NCBI RefSeq assembly: GCF_006065315.1
Contig: NZ_CP040749.1
Coordinates: forward strand, 62,001 to 126,000
Direction: 5' to 3'
Length of the DNA stretch: 64,000 nt
From: Aureibaculum algae
Lineage (GTDB): Bacteria > Bacteroidota > Bacteroidia > Flavobacteriales > Flavobacteriaceae
In this document: positions 63,485 to 64,000 of the stretch, piece by piece
How positions within the stretch are numbered: the first letter of the stretch is position 1
Layout: each line of letters begins with the position of its first letter
Translations under genes and position numbers: made by a program
Notes under the pieces: model-generated
What the model was told of the DNA's origin: nothing
Seen by the model: the letters and a program-made list of their open reading frames with translations, nothing else
Databases searched by the model: none

Positions 63485-64000
63485 ATGACTAAAACGGCCG
63501 AAACGGTTTTAGAAATTAATCTAAATGCACTTCAGCATAATTTTGAATATATAAAGTCAAAATTAAAGGCTAATACTAAAACTTTAGCGGTTGTAAAGGC
63601 TTATGGATATGGAACAGACGCTTGCGTTATTGCCAAACATTTAGAAAAACTAAATGTAGATTACTTTGCTGTTGCTTATGTAGATGAAGGCGTTGCATTA
63701 CGAAAAGCTGGTGTTAAAACTCCAATTTTAGTTTTGCATCCTCAAATTGTTCATTTTAAACTTTTAATCAAGCACTGCTTAGAACCTAATATATTTAGTG
63801 AAAGGGTCTTAAAAGCTTTTATTGATTTGATGGAATCTGAAAATCAAAAACAGTATCCCATACACCTTAAATTTAATACCGGTTTAAATAGATTAGGTTT
63901 TAAAGTAGAAGATGTTGATACAATTAGTGGTTATTTACATAATACAACAACTGTCAAAGTAGCTTCCATATTCTCTCATTTAGTGGCTAGTGAAGATTTA
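63485..64000 (+). CDS. alr: alanine racemase, 3' part cut by window
   Basis: The frame is open from ATG 63485 to the window end (172 codons). It starts MTKTAETVLEINLNALQHNF, and the PLP lysine lies in the motif LAVVKAYGYG. AVAYVDEGVALRKAG and KFNTGLNRLGF are further fold-type III markers. The enzyme makes D-alanine for peptidoglycan. In some Bacteroidota alr is fused to murF, but here the racemase domain is N-terminal and separate from what precedes. C-terminal completeness cannot be judged. Confidence 0.93.
   Translation, partial: MTKTAETVLEINLNALQHNFEYIKSKLKANTKTLAVVKAYGYGTDACVIAKHLEKLNVDYFAVAYVDEGVALRKAGVKTPILVLHPQIVHFKLLIKHCLEPNIFSERVLKAFIDLMESENQKQYPIHLKFNTGLNRLGFKVEDVDTISGYLHNTTTVKVASIFSHLVASEDL

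Overview
The window looks like the chromosome of a marine member of the Flavobacteriia (Bacteroidota). It is AT-rich. It has a SusC/SusD pair, many lipoproteins with short Bacteroidota-type lipoboxes, sulfatases and several flavobacterial conserved families (DUF4254, DUF4846, DUF6427 and DUF6341-like). Candidate promoters match the Bacteroidota -33 TTTG / -7 TAnnTTTG form. No rRNA, tRNA, CRISPR array, integrase or transposase was seen.

Region 1 (1-23270, all + strand) is a tightly packed run of exported carbohydrate-active enzymes: three GH29 and one GH95 alpha-L-fucosidase, two GH3 enzymes with PA14 inserts, one GH30, one GH20, one GH92 and four S1 sulfatases. It has no SusC/SusD inside the window. 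The set suits removal of fucose, sulfate, hexosamine, mannose and a beta-linked sugar such as xylose or glucose from a branched sulfated glycan (algal or diatom fucose-rich polysaccharide, or a sulfated N-glycan-like glycan). The substrate is inferred. Region 1 ends at a bidirectional terminator.

Region 2 (23374-37798, all - strand) is a laminarin/beta-1,3-glucan type PUL. Read in its direction: a membrane propeller sensor fused to a LuxR-type DNA-binding domain, SusC, SusD, a surface binding lipoprotein with three tandem domains, a multidomain GH16, a GH3 and a second GH16. A 9-base repeat occurs three times between regulator and susC. An intercistronic terminator separates the first GH16 from the GH3. 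A decayed S9 peptidase tail lies just past the last gene.

Region 3 (38004-43748) holds an intact S9 glutamyl-endopeptidase-like peptidase, a sialidase-family protein, a small membrane protein and a fifth sulfatase.

Region 4 (43945-48262) is an aromatic amino acid operon: prephenate dehydratase, aminotransferase, prephenate dehydrogenase and DAHP synthase-chorismate mutase. In front of it is a complete apparent ribosome-mediated attenuator: promoter, 29-codon leader peptide with eight consecutive Phe/Tyr codons, antiterminator and terminator.

Region 5 (48303-64000) is ordinary chromosome: a GT9 glycosyltransferase, an ECF sigma / putative anti-sigma / outer membrane trio with a candidate autoregulated promoter, a BON-LysM protein, upp, trmB, an alkyltransferase-like protein, a PLP transsulfuration enzyme, a Na+/H+ antiporter, DinB, an ArsC-family protein, DUF4254, thymidine kinase and the start of alanine racemase, which runs off the end.
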